Origin: a virus
Virus record (IMG/VR): IMGVR_UViG_3300013307_000009
Location: 1 to 49,004 of that record
Reading direction: 5' to 3' (one strand)
Length of the DNA: 49,004 nucleotides
Part shown: positions 8,201 to 17,843 of the stretch, in pieces
How the letters are laid out: every line of letters starts with the position of its first letter
How positions within the stretch are numbered: position 1 is the stretch's first letter
The notes under the pieces: model-generated
The model's input: only the letters and a program-made list of their open reading frames with translations
Told to the model about the DNA's origin: nothing
Database searches by the model: none
Program-made: the position numbers and the translations under genes

Positions 8201-11200
8201 ACCACCCCGGATAGGTCGCCGAACAACCTGTTCTGGAAACCCTGCTCGGCCTTAGACCTGGCATCGGCCTGGTCCTGCGCCCTGGACGGGCGCACTTTGG
8301 CCTGCTCGTAGCGGCGGTTGGCATCGGCGTTAAGAGCCTGGATAACTTTCCTGGCTTCGTCGGTTTCAAGACCGACCCGCTCGGTCGGGGTGGTTACTTC
8401 GGTGGGGTCAGGGAAACCCAGCCTGCGGGCGATTTCCGAATACGCCCTGGTAACACCTTCCTTACCCTGCTCTTTCTCAATTTGTGAGAAACCCTTCCTG
8501 GCATCGCCACCAAAATAATCTTCAACTTCCTTGACCACCTGTTCAGGCGTATTAGGTGGTTCGCCAGCAGGCCACTTAGGGGCGGCCTCTCCAACCGCCG
8601 ATGGCCTTGTGCGCCCCATGAGTTCATCAAGGGATTTGCCGTCACTAATCCGCACAGGCGTGAAGCTATCGAGGTCAAGTTTGAAAGTATTGCCTGTAAC
8701 GGAGCGTATATATTCGTCAGTCGCCAGAATATCCCGGAAGTATTGTTTCTTCTGGGTGAGGGTGTACCTGTCCGTTTTGAGTTCGCCACCGTGTCTACCT
8801 CGGTTCCAGTTACCTACAATCTTTCTTATCTCGCTGGGGGTGATAACCTGGCCCTGCTTGCCGTCCTCGGTATCCATACGGATACCCTTAGAGCCGTTAA
8901 TAGCCTGGTCGTAACGGGCCAGTTCTGCCGGGGTATGCTCCGCCGCTTCCTGGCGTAAGGTCTTGGGTGCGCCTTCCCAGCCCTGGCGTAACTCGGCCTT
9001 GACTTTGGCTTCCAGGTCCACGTAACGCACGTTATCCGCCAGGATGTGGCCCTTCGTATCACGTATCTGGTACTTGGTAAGCCTGCCGTTGGGCGGCTCG
9101 TCGGTCCTGTGCTGGCTGACCCAGCGTGTGGCTATCTCGATGGGCGTGGCGGTGCCGCTTTTCAGGGTGATAGGCCAGACCGCTTCGTGAACATTGTTTT
9201 GCAGGTGCCGGATTTCGGCGGGCTTCGCCAGGTCGAAAGGCCTGATGCTGACCGGGCGGGCGGCCTGCGGTCGCGGTTCGTTAGGGTAGGTGGTAGTTTG
9301 AACGTTCGCCTCGAACTTCCCGGTGGTGGGTGGCTCGGTCGGTTTGATGGACGGGATGGTGCGCGGGTCGAACGAGCTTTCCTGTATAGTCCCATCCGGG
9401 TGGACAGTACGCCACTCCTTTGGCCCGGTCTGGGTGGTGACAGGTTTCGTCGGGGCGGGTGGGGCCGGGGCTGGTGGGGTCGGCTCAGGCTTAACAACCT
9501 TCCCGGTTTCGGGGTCTACAGTAGGTGGGGTAAAGTCAGGCTGCTCACTGTACTTGCCTATCTCGTTGCCTTCGGTGTCGTACATTATGTCCCAGTCAGC
9601 CGGGCGGCCATCAAAATCTTCTTCCTGGTCACGGGCGCGGGGTGGTTTCTCCGGGGCCATCTTGTCGACATCGCCGCCCAGCATCTTGTCGAAGACCTTT
9701 TTTATTTCGGGGGTCAGCTTAACGTCAATGTCACCACCCTTGATGGTGTAGTAGATACGTTTGAGCCATTCGTGGAATTGTTTGAAGACCGCCGCCAGGG
9801 TCGGGGTAGGGGCGTGACCGTCGCGCAGGTAACGCTCGAAACCACGCGCAAACTTTTCTTCCTGGGCAACCGTCCAGTTGCCTTTGGTGGCCCCGGTAAA
9901 ATCCTCGGCGGCTTTTAAGAGTTCGTCCGGCAAGAACTGGCGGAAAACGTGGGCCAGTTCGTGCGGCATCGTAGAGGCGTTAGCGTTCTCGAAGATGGAG
10001 ATGATGTACCTGCCGTTGTCGGTTATCTCGGTGGTGCCGAGGACCATCTTGCCGCCTGCTTGCTGGGGCAGCAACCCGGTGGTATCCGGCCTGTCGGTGG
10101 GTATATCCAGGCCCATAGCGGTGATGTTACGGTAGGTCGGTGGGACCGGGCGGCCTTGCCTGAAACCATCGCCTGTTTGCTCGGCAGAGGCCAGGGCCGC
10201 AGGCCCGGTTGTTTCAAAGTTATCGCTGGTGCCGCCACGACCGTGTATCTCAGCCAGTTGCTTTTCGTAAAACCAGAGCAAAGCCTGGGCCTGGGACATT
10301 GTTATATCTATATTCCGCGCCCGGTATCTGCGTACAAGGTCGGCCATCGCCCGGTCCATCATAGATACCTGGCCTGTGGTCGGGGCTTCCAGGACGGGTG
10401 CGTTGGCATCCCCCAAGTTGCCCATCAAGCGGTTCCAGGTGATGGTAAACCACATATCTTTGGTGGTTCGGTCGGGTGCGCCCAAAAGATTAGCAACAAA
10501 GTTACCAATTTTAGGGCCAAAAATGGTGCTTCCGTATTCACCCGGCACGTAATCCGGCCCCACATCCCCGGCTCGTTGGTGAAAAGCGGCATCGTCTTCT
10601 ATGGCTTTTCTGATACGGGTCATGTAGGTTCTGACCGAGGCCGGGCTGTTTAGCACCTGTTCCAGGACGGGCCTGATTTCTTCGGCGGTATGTTTGGTTT
10701 GCAGCCAGTCCATCGCCAGGCGAATATTACCGTGAAACCTGTTGTTCACTAGGTCGGCCAGCTTGATGAAGTTGGCGGTTTCGGTGCCAAATAAAGTCGG
10801 GGTTGGCCCCAGGACACGCGCCCCCGGCACCTCAGTCGAGCCGTCTACACCGGGGTACTCTACATCAAGCATCCTGTTGAAAACCTCGGACGTACCGAAC
10901 TCATTGACCATGTCGGCGTAGATGCGCTTGACCTCTGCTTTGGTGTGAGTATGGCTGGCCCAGTCCAACGCCCTGGTCACGTCCGAACGAAATTCTCTTG
11001 TGGTAAACAGGTCATAAAGAGCGTGTATTGTTTCCGGGTCTGTTATCCCGGTAGCCTGGCTGCGGTCGCGCAGCCATTTAAGAGCCTGGGTTTCCAGCCG
11101 TTTCTTGGCGCGGGCCAGGTCGTCCCTTGTGAACGCCCGCAAACTCGCGGCCCCACTTGAATAATCGGTCCAATCCCTTTTTGCGCCGGAAAAAAAGTCG

Positions 11201-14200
11201 CGCAACCGGGTCAAGTTTTCCGGGGTAAACCCCATAGCGGCCAGGTCAACCGGGGCGGCATCAATCTTGGTGACACGAATACGACCGCTCTTGGCGTACC
11301 TGTCAAAAGCCAGGATAGATTTGGTTAGGTTCTGGTCTACCTCGGTTCCCTGGCTGGTCAGGCCCGTAAAGAGTTTGAAAAGCCGCTCCCCGTCTACGTC
11401 GGATTGCAGTTCCGGCATCGCCCGCTTGATGTTTTCCATAGCCCGGACCCAGGAGTCGGTGTACCACGTGCGCCCCGACCGGGCATCCGGCAGGCTTAAT
11501 TGATAGTCAATCTCAGCCATCGCGCCTTCCACGAAGCGGTCTATCTGGGCCTGCTCGATTTGCTCCGGGGTGCCGTGTGCAGCCAACTCCGGGCTAACAG
11601 CCGGGCCGTTGCGCCTGTTCTCATCATTACGGAGTGCAATCCGGCTCGGCCCTTCGCGGTTGCTACTGCTCCTTACTCCTGGTATCTCAAACTGGCTGGG
11701 TATGCGGTAACGGGTATCGTCCGGGCGCAAGCGGTTGTGTTCTTCCTCAATCCGGCGACGGATGTCGGCGGTCTGCTCTAAAGCTCCGGGGGCTACCTTG
11801 TCGCCTTTCTTAAAGCTGATACTGTCGTAAATCTCGTTCGCGCTGCGCCCGGTATCCGCTTCGTAGGCACGGGCATACTGGTCCAGTAGCTGCATCCCGG
11901 CATCGGCAAATTTAGGGTTGTACCCGGTGCCTTTAAGCTCGGCCAGGATACGGTCGCGGCTGTTGGCGTAGGGTCCAAGCGGTTGGGCCGGGACATCACG
12001 CGGCTTGGGCGGCCACACCTGATACTCGTCCTGACCGTTGCGCCCGGCGTTTTCGGGTGTATCAATTCTAAAGTGCGGCCCGTCGGCCCGGTCGCTCCTG
12101 AATACCACTTTGCCTGCTACGTCCGGCTTGCCGTCCAGTACCTTCTGGGCCAGGTTCGCGGAAGTGGAGTGTCCTTCGGTCTTGCCGTAGGCTTGTATCT
12201 GGGCTTTCAAATCTTTTTTGTAGCGTTCGGTTTCGGCAGCGTCGCGGGGCATCCCGCCCGGCTCGGCAGGGGCCGGGGTCTTGCGGATATACTTGTTGAA
12301 GAAACCCCTGGTGTCGCGCTTGTCTATCCGTGCGGCCAGGGCCGTTTTGAGGACACTCACCCGCCCCTGGTTAGCCATATAGTCCATCGAGTCCAGTATC
12401 TGGTTGCGCACCGCCGCTCGGATAGCCGGGTCCATACTCTCCTGGATTTGAGCGGCTTTGTTGGCAACGTCCAGCTTGTCGAACATCTCGCCCGTCATTT
12501 TTTCCCACAGGGGGTGGCCGGGCCGGACATCGGCCAACTTTACCCGGCTGGCTTCGTAGTTGGCCCGGAGCGTCTTTAGCTGGGCGGAGTAATCCCTGGT
12601 CCCTGGCCGGAGAGCCGCGACCTTCTTGTCAAACTCTTTTTTGAGTTCCAGGTTGTGCTGGCCCACAAGGTCAGGCAAATCATTTAGCCCGTCGCGAACT
12701 ATATCCCCGATAGGTCCGGCCTCACCCTTGAACATATTGGCGTAGCGTACCTGCAAAGCGTCCGAGTAGTTCTGGGGGTTGTAAACACCTTTTGCAACGT
12801 CGTCAATCCTGGCCCCCTCCGGCATCCGTAAATCCATAAAGCTCTTGACGGTCTGCTCGGTGAGGGTGCCGTCCTTGATGGCCCGGCCTATTACCGGGTC
12901 CAACGCGCCTGTCCTGATACGGTCCTCGATGGCCTGGTCCCACAGCCTGAGAAATTCCCGCTTGTAGGCGTAGGTCTTAAAACCTTCCTCTTTCTTTTCG
13001 GTGTAGACGTTCCAGTCCCGGTACTTGCCCTTGCTGACGGCGTTGAGAAGGTCGCTCGAAAGTTCGTCAAAGGGGTTGAGGACGTGAAAGAATATCTCTT
13101 TCAGCGTGCCGCCCCTGGCTTCCTTGCCGCCAATATCCGCCAGGGCCGAGGCCCGGTTCATCGGCAAGGTCTTATCTTCCAGGCCCAGCATTTCCCGGAC
13201 ACGGGCGAAACGGGGGTTGGTGTCACCGCTATGACCGAAGCCTTCAACCGCGTATTTCAAGAGGTTTGAGGCGGTGTCGCGGATAGCCCGGCCTGACTTG
13301 TTGAGAAAAGCCCGGCCCATATACGGCATCGTCAGGTCGCCAAACTTGTTGAGGATTTTACCCGCCACGCCGAACTGTTCCAGGGGCCGGGTCTTACGCA
13401 GTTCACTCTTGGCGATGGTGGTGCCTTCTTTGAAGACATAAGCCTTGCGCTTGAAACCGAGCGATTTGACGGCAGCGTTGAGCAGTTCTTCGTGGGTGTG
13501 ATAGGTATCGGGTATGCCAATGGCCCGGTGCATCTCGGTTATCTTGTCGGGCCGGGGCGGGTACAGCCTCTGGGTAAAGCTGTCGTTCAGGTCGGCTGGG
13601 GGCGCAGGCGGAATGTCGCTCTGGCGGCCCACCTTGTAGGTGTTCTCGAAATTCGCCAGGTCTTCGGGGGTCTTTATTTTGGCCCGGAAGTCCTCGGCCT
13701 CGACCGCCGCTTTTTCGTCGGCCTCGTAAGCTCCCATCGGTTTCCCGGTGTCGCGCCCCTCGCGCAGGTCGGTTGCCCGCTTCTGGCGAAAGTCCGTGAG
13801 AGCCGCGTTTACCTGGCTGTCCTGGCTGGGGGCCGGGCGGCTGGCGAGGTCGGCGGCCTCGGCTTTGGCGTTATTGGCGGCGTGCTGGGCGGTTTTGTAG
13901 GCGTTCTCTAACGCCGGGTCGGTAAGGGCGGTGGCGGTGCCATTGGGGTCCACCAGGGTCGGCTTCTCGTTGGCATCGAACTGGACGGTCCTGCCGGGGT
14001 TGGCATCCTGGACGCGCTGCACCTCGGCCTGGTATTCCTTTTGCAGACGGTCGGCCCGGTCCTGCCAGGTGGCATCGTAGACGTTACCGGGCTTGGGGGT
14101 CTGTTCGTCAAAGAGGGTCTTGGCCGCCCCGGTCGAGGTGTCCTGCTCACGCCGGGCCATATCCACTTCGTTTTGCGGCAGGGTTTCTTGCTGTGGTGTC

Positions 14201-15699
14201 ATTACGCCCGACTTCTGTTCGGCGTTCAGGTCTATTACACCCAGCCAGTCCCTGGCTTCGTTGGCAATCTCAGGGTTAATGCCCTGCTTTTCCCAGTAAA
14301 ACGGACTTTCGGGGTCCAGGTAGACCGCTTGCTCGGCCTGTTTCATATCGCCCAGGGCTTGCTCGGCCTGGCGCACCACGTTCAGGGCCACCTGCTTTTC
14401 ACGCTCGTAGGTAGCCAACCCCTTTTGCGGCCCCTCGATAGCCCGACCCAGTTGGTTGAAGAACGGTCTGGTCCCGGTGGCATCTACCAGGGCGTTGGTT
14501 CCGGCCCCCACCGCTCGGCTGGTCAGGTCGCCCAGAGCCTCGTAAGGCTTCATCAAGGGTTTAAGAGCCTGGTCATAAATAACGTTAGCGGGGTTGGCGT
14601 GGGTGAACTGAACGAACAACTGCTCAACCGGGTTGAGTTTTGAGAAGTCTTCCATCGCCGGGACTTCGGCTTGGGTGATGGGGTTCATCAGCTTAATGCC
14701 TTCCCTGGTGGCCTGGCGTTGGGCTTCCTGTGGGTCCATACCCTGCGCGATTAACTGCTGGTAAAGTTGCTGGCTCTGGCTGATGGCGTACTGGTTCATT
14801 ACGTCGTGGGTCCAGGGGTTAAGGGCCGAGTAAGCCGCCCGGACCAACGGCTGGCGGGCCAGCGACTCACTCAGGTCTTTGCCCAGGTCGCTGCCAACCT
14901 TACCGAAGTTACCACTGGTTACGTCGCCGTAAACATCTCCCAGGAACTGGTTCGCGCCACTGGCGGCCTCACCGATGGTCCCGGTAAAGAGGTTGGCGGC
15001 AGGCTCAACCGCCTGCTCCCAGACATTACGAATAGCCCCACCCGCCACGTTCAGGCCCGGTACGCTACTGTCGGCCAGGGTGTCAACCCCGCTCCCGATA
15101 GGCGCGGTCACGGCACCCAAAGCCCCACCTGCGGCCTGGGCGGTCTTGGCAAACGTATCACCCACCCACTCTAGCGGGTTCATTCCCTGTTTGGTGGGCT
15201 GGTCGTAAGCGTTGGCTACCGCATCCCAGACCCCCTTGCCGTACTGGAATAGTGGGTCGTTGTTGACCTCGCCGCTACCCAACTTCTTGAAGCCGCCCGG
15301 TAGGGTGTTGTCCGGCTGTTGCGGCTGACCCTGTGGCTGAGTAAGAGTGTCGAACCAATTCTGGTACGCGGCGGCCTGTTGTTGCTGGTCGGCCTGGTAC
15401 TGTTGGGCCTGGTTCAATTGGGCATAGGCGGTAGACATATAGTCCGGGGCGTAAGGGCCGACGTAGGGCGCGGGTGTGTTGTTGCCCCCACCGTACATCG
15501 TATCAAAAGCCGAGGGCTGGCTTGGTTGGGGTGGGGTGTAACCTGTTTCAGGCGCACCAAGAAACGCCCAGGGGTCATTACTTGGAGCCGCAGGTGGTGG
15601 TGGGCTGTAGCTGTTGTAGCCATTATCGGCATAGGCGGCATCAGCAGCCGGGTCATAGCCCGTTGCGGGTGCCAGCAGAAACGACCAGGGGTCACTCAT
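5254..15699 (-). CDS. Giant polyvalent-type virion protein with HExxH metallopeptidase, 3481 aa
   Basis: At 10.4 kb this one gene fills 21% of the genome. Visible parts: a Pro/Gln-rich N-terminus with a duplicated DPW-x-FL-x-AP-x-TGY unit (residues 4-55); a long helical region; a segment FGPKIGNFVANLLG near 1725; a zinc metallopeptidase motif HELAHVF at residues 1913-1919, with His1913, Glu1914 and His1917, followed by an EKFARGFERYLRDG stretch; Pro-rich linkers; a segment near 2500-2620; two tandem 75-85-residue repeats (about 2977-3140); and Ser/Gly-rich tails. The motif and context resemble the large polyvalent proteins of phages and conjugative elements, thought to enter the host with the DNA and counter defences. 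Internal location in the capsid and ejection are inferred. Confidence 0.8.
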   Translation of the reverse strand: MSDPWSFLLAPATGYDPAADAAYADNGYNSYSPPPPAAPSNDPWAFLGAPETGYTPPQPSQPSAFDTMYGGGNNTPAPYVGPYAPDYMSTAYAQLNQAQQYQADQQQQAAAYQNWFDTLTQPQGQPQQPDNTLPGGFKKLGSGEVNNDPLFQYGKGVWDAVANAYDQPTKQGMNPLEWVGDTFAKTAQAAGGALGAVTAPIGSGVDTLADSSVPGLNVAGGAIRNVWEQAVEPAANLFTGTIGEAASGANQFLGDVYGDVTSGNFGKVGSDLGKDLSESLARQPLVRAAYSALNPWTHDVMNQYAISQSQQLYQQLIAQGMDPQEAQRQATREGIKLMNPITQAEVPAMEDFSKLNPVEQLFVQFTHANPANVIYDQALKPLMKPYEALGDLTSRAVGAGTNALVDATGTRPFFNQLGRAIEGPQKGLATYEREKQVALNVVRQAEQALGDMKQAEQAVYLDPESPFYWEKQGINPEIANEARDWLGVIDLNAEQKSGVMTPQQETLPQNEVDMARREQDTSTGAAKTLFDEQTPKPGNVYDATWQDRADRLQKEYQAEVQRVQDANPGRTVQFDANEKPTLVDPNGTATALTDPALENAYKTAQHAANNAKAEAADLASRPAPSQDSQVNAALTDFRQKRATDLREGRDTGKPMGAYEADEKAAVEAEDFRAKIKTPEDLANFENTYKVGRQSDIPPAPPADLNDSFTQRLYPPRPDKITEMHRAIGIPDTYHTHEELLNAAVKSLGFKRKAYVFKEGTTIAKSELRKTRPLEQFGVAGKILNKFGDLTMPYMGRAFLNKSGRAIRDTASNLLKYAVEGFGHSGDTNPRFARVREMLGLEDKTLPMNRASALADIGGKEARGGTLKEIFFHVLNPFDELSSDLLNAVSKGKYRDWNVYTEKKEEGFKTYAYKREFLRLWDQAIEDRIRTGALDPVIGRAIKDGTLTEQTVKSFMDLRMPEGARIDDVAKGVYNPQNYSDALQVRYANMFKGEAGPIGDIVRDGLNDLPDLVGQHNLELKKEFDKKVAALRPGTRDYSAQLKTLRANYEASRVKLADVRPGHPLWEKMTGEMFDKLDVANKAAQIQESMDPAIRAAVRNQILDSMDYMANQGRVSVLKTALAARIDKRDTRGFFNKYIRKTPAPAEPGGMPRDAAETERYKKDLKAQIQAYGKTEGHSTSANLAQKVLDGKPDVAGKVVFRSDRADGPHFRIDTPENAGRNGQDEYQVWPPKPRDVPAQPLGPYANSRDRILAELKGTGYNPKFADAGMQLLDQYARAYEADTGRSANEIYDSISFKKGDKVAPGALEQTADIRRRIEEEHNRLRPDDTRYRIPSQFEIPGVRSSSNREGPSRIALRNDENRRNGPAVSPELAAHGTPEQIEQAQIDRFVEGAMAEIDYQLSLPDARSGRTWYTDSWVRAMENIKRAMPELQSDVDGERLFKLFTGLTSQGTEVDQNLTKSILAFDRYAKSGRIRVTKIDAAPVDLAAMGFTPENLTRLRDFFSGAKRDWTDYSSGAASLRAFTRDDLARAKKRLETQALKWLRDRSQATGITDPETIHALYDLFTTREFRSDVTRALDWASHTHTKAEVKRIYADMVNEFGTSEVFNRMLDVEYPGVDGSTEVPGARVLGPTPTLFGTETANFIKLADLVNNRFHGNIRLAMDWLQTKHTAEEIRPVLEQVLNSPASVRTYMTRIRKAIEDDAAFHQRAGDVGPDYVPGEYGSTIFGPKIGNFVANLLGAPDRTTKDMWFTITWNRLMGNLGDANAPVLEAPTTGQVSMMDRAMADLVRRYRARNIDITMSQAQALLWFYEKQLAEIHGRGGTSDNFETTGPAALASAEQTGDGFRQGRPVPPTYRNITAMGLDIPTDRPDTTGLLPQQAGGKMVLGTTEITDNGRYIISIFENANASTMPHELAHVFRQFLPDELLKAAEDFTGATKGNWTVAQEEKFARGFERYLRDGHAPTPTLAAVFKQFHEWLKRIYYTIKGGDIDVKLTPEIKKVFDKMLGGDVDKMAPEKPPRARDQEEDFDGRPADWDIMYDTEGNEIGKYSEQPDFTPPTVDPETGKVVKPEPTPPAPAPPAPTKPVTTQTGPKEWRTVHPDGTIQESSFDPRTIPSIKPTEPPTTGKFEANVQTTTYPNEPRPQAARPVSIRPFDLAKPAEIRHLQNNVHEAVWPITLKSGTATPIEIATRWVSQHRTDEPPNGRLTKYQIRDTKGHILADNVRYVDLEAKVKAELRQGWEGAPKTLRQEAAEHTPAELARYDQAINGSKGIRMDTEDGKQGQVITPSEIRKIVGNWNRGRHGGELKTDRYTLTQKKQYFRDILATDEYIRSVTGNTFKLDLDSFTPVRISDGKSLDELMGRTRPSAVGEAAPKWPAGEPPNTPEQVVKEVEDYFGGDARKGFSQIEKEQGKEGVTRAYSEIARRLGFPDPTEVTTPTERVGLETDEARKVIQALNADANRRYEQAKVRPSRAQDQADARSKAEQGFQNRLFGDLSGVVTDIDRAAYNRVEGVYFDYQNKNVIDQMVGTLLPFNYWARRNFAYVARYFANNPVQFAAVLQFYKNMEQQNKEAGGIAPYNMGNLLLWTNPDGSKVQWNMSSMLPLNPLGNSQALMQVIDADDAQQDDNPANNTPLAMLFGYDTTYKGKVTGRQKGIIPTFLSPNPVIDILLKTGQVNEFAKKLGIVTDGFLSPDPSDKRGLNQTTGLVAGRTIIRDVAARTGLTDFIREQASKLGIKFTDLDLEAPLNELVFGVNSGKPLTAVEQELTEMAQGDPKNQEQYLFALAKLKVGNWTPEALKALDVVESQTAWQRAASLAGFVGVINNTPRQQLSNQLSNIYGSVANDKGHYEVTATDPKTGYQTKKFVPGQSQTFFDENPGATVSFARNKTSDQIVEGIGNDRTVKALADLNKAYYDDKTMSLRDYNKGLDDLKKGNPTYFKVAKDKDYQQAKGELPYLPGETHSTVAQVDTKYAKQEIPGERQYAEWKDDLYRAGGGDRWQTLNDQISAAFDKGDKETAYKIEGSAEYKQLRDARNKIIDANVPFADRREQEDAKTYGTKPKNAEDRAYEEWKDQLFDAGGSGRYQILSDQISKFYDAGNKKGAYPILDSAEYKQLKAARTAVENANPKFAARYKAENDAKYGTTSSSSSSSGSSGGSTKSSSGSTYYTTKKTTSYSSSGSKNSSNSDWTTAQKNLYGRLRGQGYSAAAAASVVNRPGSTNPKPSSTATTARPPAPTGVTAPSGTSTSTNQWDSVQRHAYALALADGHTAAYAAAVANRIGSGQSSGYKSTTTGQFAGYSATNPRPTGGVGSPTTPATSLSTQQNPAGQTGANSAASSGLVPFWERNANGDNQASAQDMQDNGWTSGAAGYTSYASARKAAESAIAHDPSYIRVVVFDPDKGSYAVWEKGFLKLSALDSQLVRSETIAKSSTSGYSSSRGGGGGRSRGSSGGSGYIHPPVAPYRLPSPYSGGLNRLNKGRKF

Positions 15700-15707
15700 G
15701 GTTTATC

Positions 15708-17375
15708 CTATCCGGCGAAGTTATCGCCGTAAAAAGTAGGCTGGTTGTTAGGTCCGGGGTCCGGCTGGTCAATTACCCACTGATGGCCGTCCCAATAATA
15801 ACCAGGCACTTTCATGCTCCCGGCAGGCGGCAACAAGGGGGTGGGCGGGCCGTTATAGGCTATCGGGGTTGCGGCGTTTTGGACAGCCGGGTTGCTGGCA
15901 ACGTTACCAAAGACCTTACCCAGGACATTACCGATACCCCGTTGCACCGCCTGGTTTTGGGCGGCCCTTTGTTGTTGCTGCCGCAAAATCTCGGCGGCGT
16001 TCATCAAGCCACCTTTAGCCACGCTTACCCCAGTAGCGAGTTTCCTTTGGGCATCCTGGATTTCCTGGGTGGTCGGTCCATTCGGACCAACCTGTCCTTT
16101 TTGACCAGTCCCTTGCTTGCCGTAGCCGTAGGTTGTGGCACCTCTACCACCACCACCACCCCCACTGTTACGCCGGGCGGTGTTAGCCTTATCTTCTGGG
16201 CTTTGGCCGGGGGCGTAGAAACCCCTGGCTTGCTGGGCCTGGACGTTCTGCTCACGTTTGACCACACCGTAACCGGGCTGGCCGTTGGCATCAACGGTCT
16301 TTATTACCACGTAGTCAGAAGTCGGGTCGGCACTGGCCGCTTGCGCTGCCGCCCGGTAAACCACATTCGCGTCCGGGTTGCCGCTATTCGGGACGACCTG
16401 CCAACCGTACACATCGGTGGCCTGCTGCAATTTGGTGGCATCCATCACCCCCTGGACTTCCGCGAAGCCGTTTTGCTTGGCGTTGGTTTCGGCAAACAGG
16501 TTGTTCAGGAAAGCCTGCCAGGGTACACTATTCGGTTTCGAGTAATCCCAGGCTGCGCTCTGGGGGTCGCCACCACCAATCCCGACCCCAGTAGTGGCCG
16601 ATACTGCCGGGGTCGGGTTAGCCGCAGGCGCGGTCGCGGCTGGCGAGGAAATGGCGGTGGGTTGAGAGGTGTATGGTACATAGCTGGGCTGGTTGCCCGC
16701 AGGTAGGCCAGGATTCTTATTATTCGCCAGGTAGTTGGTCAGGATACTTTGTTCGCCAGACTGGGCAGCCCCGGCCCTGGCGTGGTCGTAACCCGCGTAG
16801 TAGGCTTTTTCGGCATCGGTCAGGTAACGCCCGGTGGCATCACGCTGCCCGGTCTTGTCCACCCAGTGGCCGCCCGAAAAGAACCAGTCGCCACTAGTGT
16901 CGGGCGGTCGGCTGGGGTCAGTCCCGGTATTGCCCGAAAAGGTGCCGAGGTTCGGGGCGGCGGTTTGCCCGGTCACGGTATAACCCTGTTGCGAAGGGCC
17001 AAGCCTACCATCCCCCACGTTTGGCAGGACAGGCCGGGCCAGGGGGCCAGGCACCGTCGGTGGGGTCCAGGGTGGCTGCTGGCCGCTTCCCTGGGTGTTG
17101 ATTATAGGCGGCCCGGACTGGCTGGCCGGGTTGTTGGCAGGGCCGCCCGCAGGCCGCCCGGTCACGGGGTCTATCCCGCCGCCGTTAAGGTTAGTCGGCT
17201 GCCCGGCAGGTCCATTCGGGTTGGTGCCGGGGGCGTTGGGGTTGGGCTGGTTCGCCACATAGTCGTAGTTCGGGTTAAACCCGGCCAGACGCAGCCAGTC
17301 GGCCACCGTTGGGCCGTTAGTCACCGGGGGCGGGGTATCCGGCTCGTACTGCCCGGTCATATAATTAAAAGGCAT
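15708..17375 (-). CDS. Pro/Gly/Asn-rich virion-locus protein, 555 aa
   Basis: The protein is low-complexity over most of its length (Pro, Gly, Asn, Gln, Ala), with a Gly run at about 410-416. Near residue 65 it carries DPVTGRPAGG, the same motif as in the 236-aa protein encoded upstream, and about 40 residues near 180-215 (ATGRYLTDAEKAYYAGYDHA) look folded and helical. It starts 9 nt after the 149-aa gene and ends 8 nt before the giant gene. With its neighbours it probably forms a set of internal or ejection proteins. No enzymatic motif is visible. Confidence 0.7.
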   Translation of the reverse strand: MPFNYMTGQYEPDTPPPVTNGPTVADWLRLAGFNPNYDYVANQPNPNAPGTNPNGPAGQPTNLNGGGIDPVTGRPAGGPANNPASQSGPPIINTQGSGQQPPWTPPTVPGPLARPVLPNVGDGRLGPSQQGYTVTGQTAAPNLGTFSGNTGTDPSRPPDTSGDWFFSGGHWVDKTGQRDATGRYLTDAEKAYYAGYDHARAGAAQSGEQSILTNYLANNKNPGLPAGNQPSYVPYTSQPTAISSPAATAPAANPTPAVSATTGVGIGGGDPQSAAWDYSKPNSVPWQAFLNNLFAETNAKQNGFAEVQGVMDATKLQQATDVYGWQVVPNSGNPDANVVYRAAAQAASADPTSDYVVIKTVDANGQPGYGVVKREQNVQAQQARGFYAPGQSPEDKANTARRNSGGGGGGRGATTYGYGKQGTGQKGQVGPNGPTTQEIQDAQRKLATGVSVAKGGLMNAAEILRQQQQRAAQNQAVQRGIGNVLGKVFGNVASNPAVQNAATPIAYNGPPTPLLPPAGSMKVPGYYWDGHQWVIDQPDPGPNNQPTFYGDNFAG

Positions 17376-17384
17376 TGGTTTCTC

Positions 17385-17834
17385 CTACATACTCTGGCCG
17401 CCCGGTAGCCCGTGCATCAGGGTGTCCCAGGCATCCTGTCTTTCCCGTTGGTTGCGATAAAGGCTGCTCATCTTGTCCTGCCAGGAATACGTGGACGGGT
17501 CGGCCCCGTAAGGCATTGGTGGCGGGTTTTGTTGTGGCGGCTCTGGTTTGACCCCTTCCCACATACGGTCCCAGGCCGAGCCGTTGTCCGGCACCGGGGT
17601 GTAGTAACTGTTATAGCGGTTGCTTGCCACGTCCCAATCGTCCGGGGCCGAGCCGTAGAATTTCTTTTCGACCGGGGCAGGCGGCGGGGCGACGTAGAAA
17701 CCTTTGTCCGGGCCTTGCACACCCTGGCTCAGTTGCGGCTGGGGGATACCCCCGGCGTTATTATTGATATAATCGGCCCCGTTGGTCAGGGCATCGGCAA
17801 CGGTTCCAAAGATGCTACCCCAGTCCAGTGCCAT
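17385..17834 (-). CDS. Pro-rich virion-locus protein, 149 aa
   Basis: A short N-terminal segment (MALDWGSIFGTVADALTNGA) could form an amphipathic helix. The rest is Pro/Tyr/Trp/Asp-rich with short motifs and no clear fold. It lies 9 nt downstream of the 236-aa gene and upstream of the 555-aa gene, with GGAGAAACCG before the ATG. It looks like a member of the same Pro-rich virion group. Function unknown. Confidence 0.65.
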   Translation of the reverse strand: MALDWGSIFGTVADALTNGADYINNNAGGIPQPQLSQGVQGPDKGFYVAPPPAPVEKKFYGSAPDDWDVASNRYNSYYTPVPDNGSAWDRMWEGVKPEPPQQNPPPMPYGADPSTYSWQDKMSSLYRNQRERQDAWDTLMHGLPGGQSM

Positions 17835-17843
17835 CGGTTTCTC

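Noticed and set aside
15474-16706. 410-codon plus-strand frame opposite the Pro-rich virion gene
   Set aside because: It mirrors the Pro/Gly-rich minus-strand gene, has no ribosome site, and would oppose a tightly packed operon.
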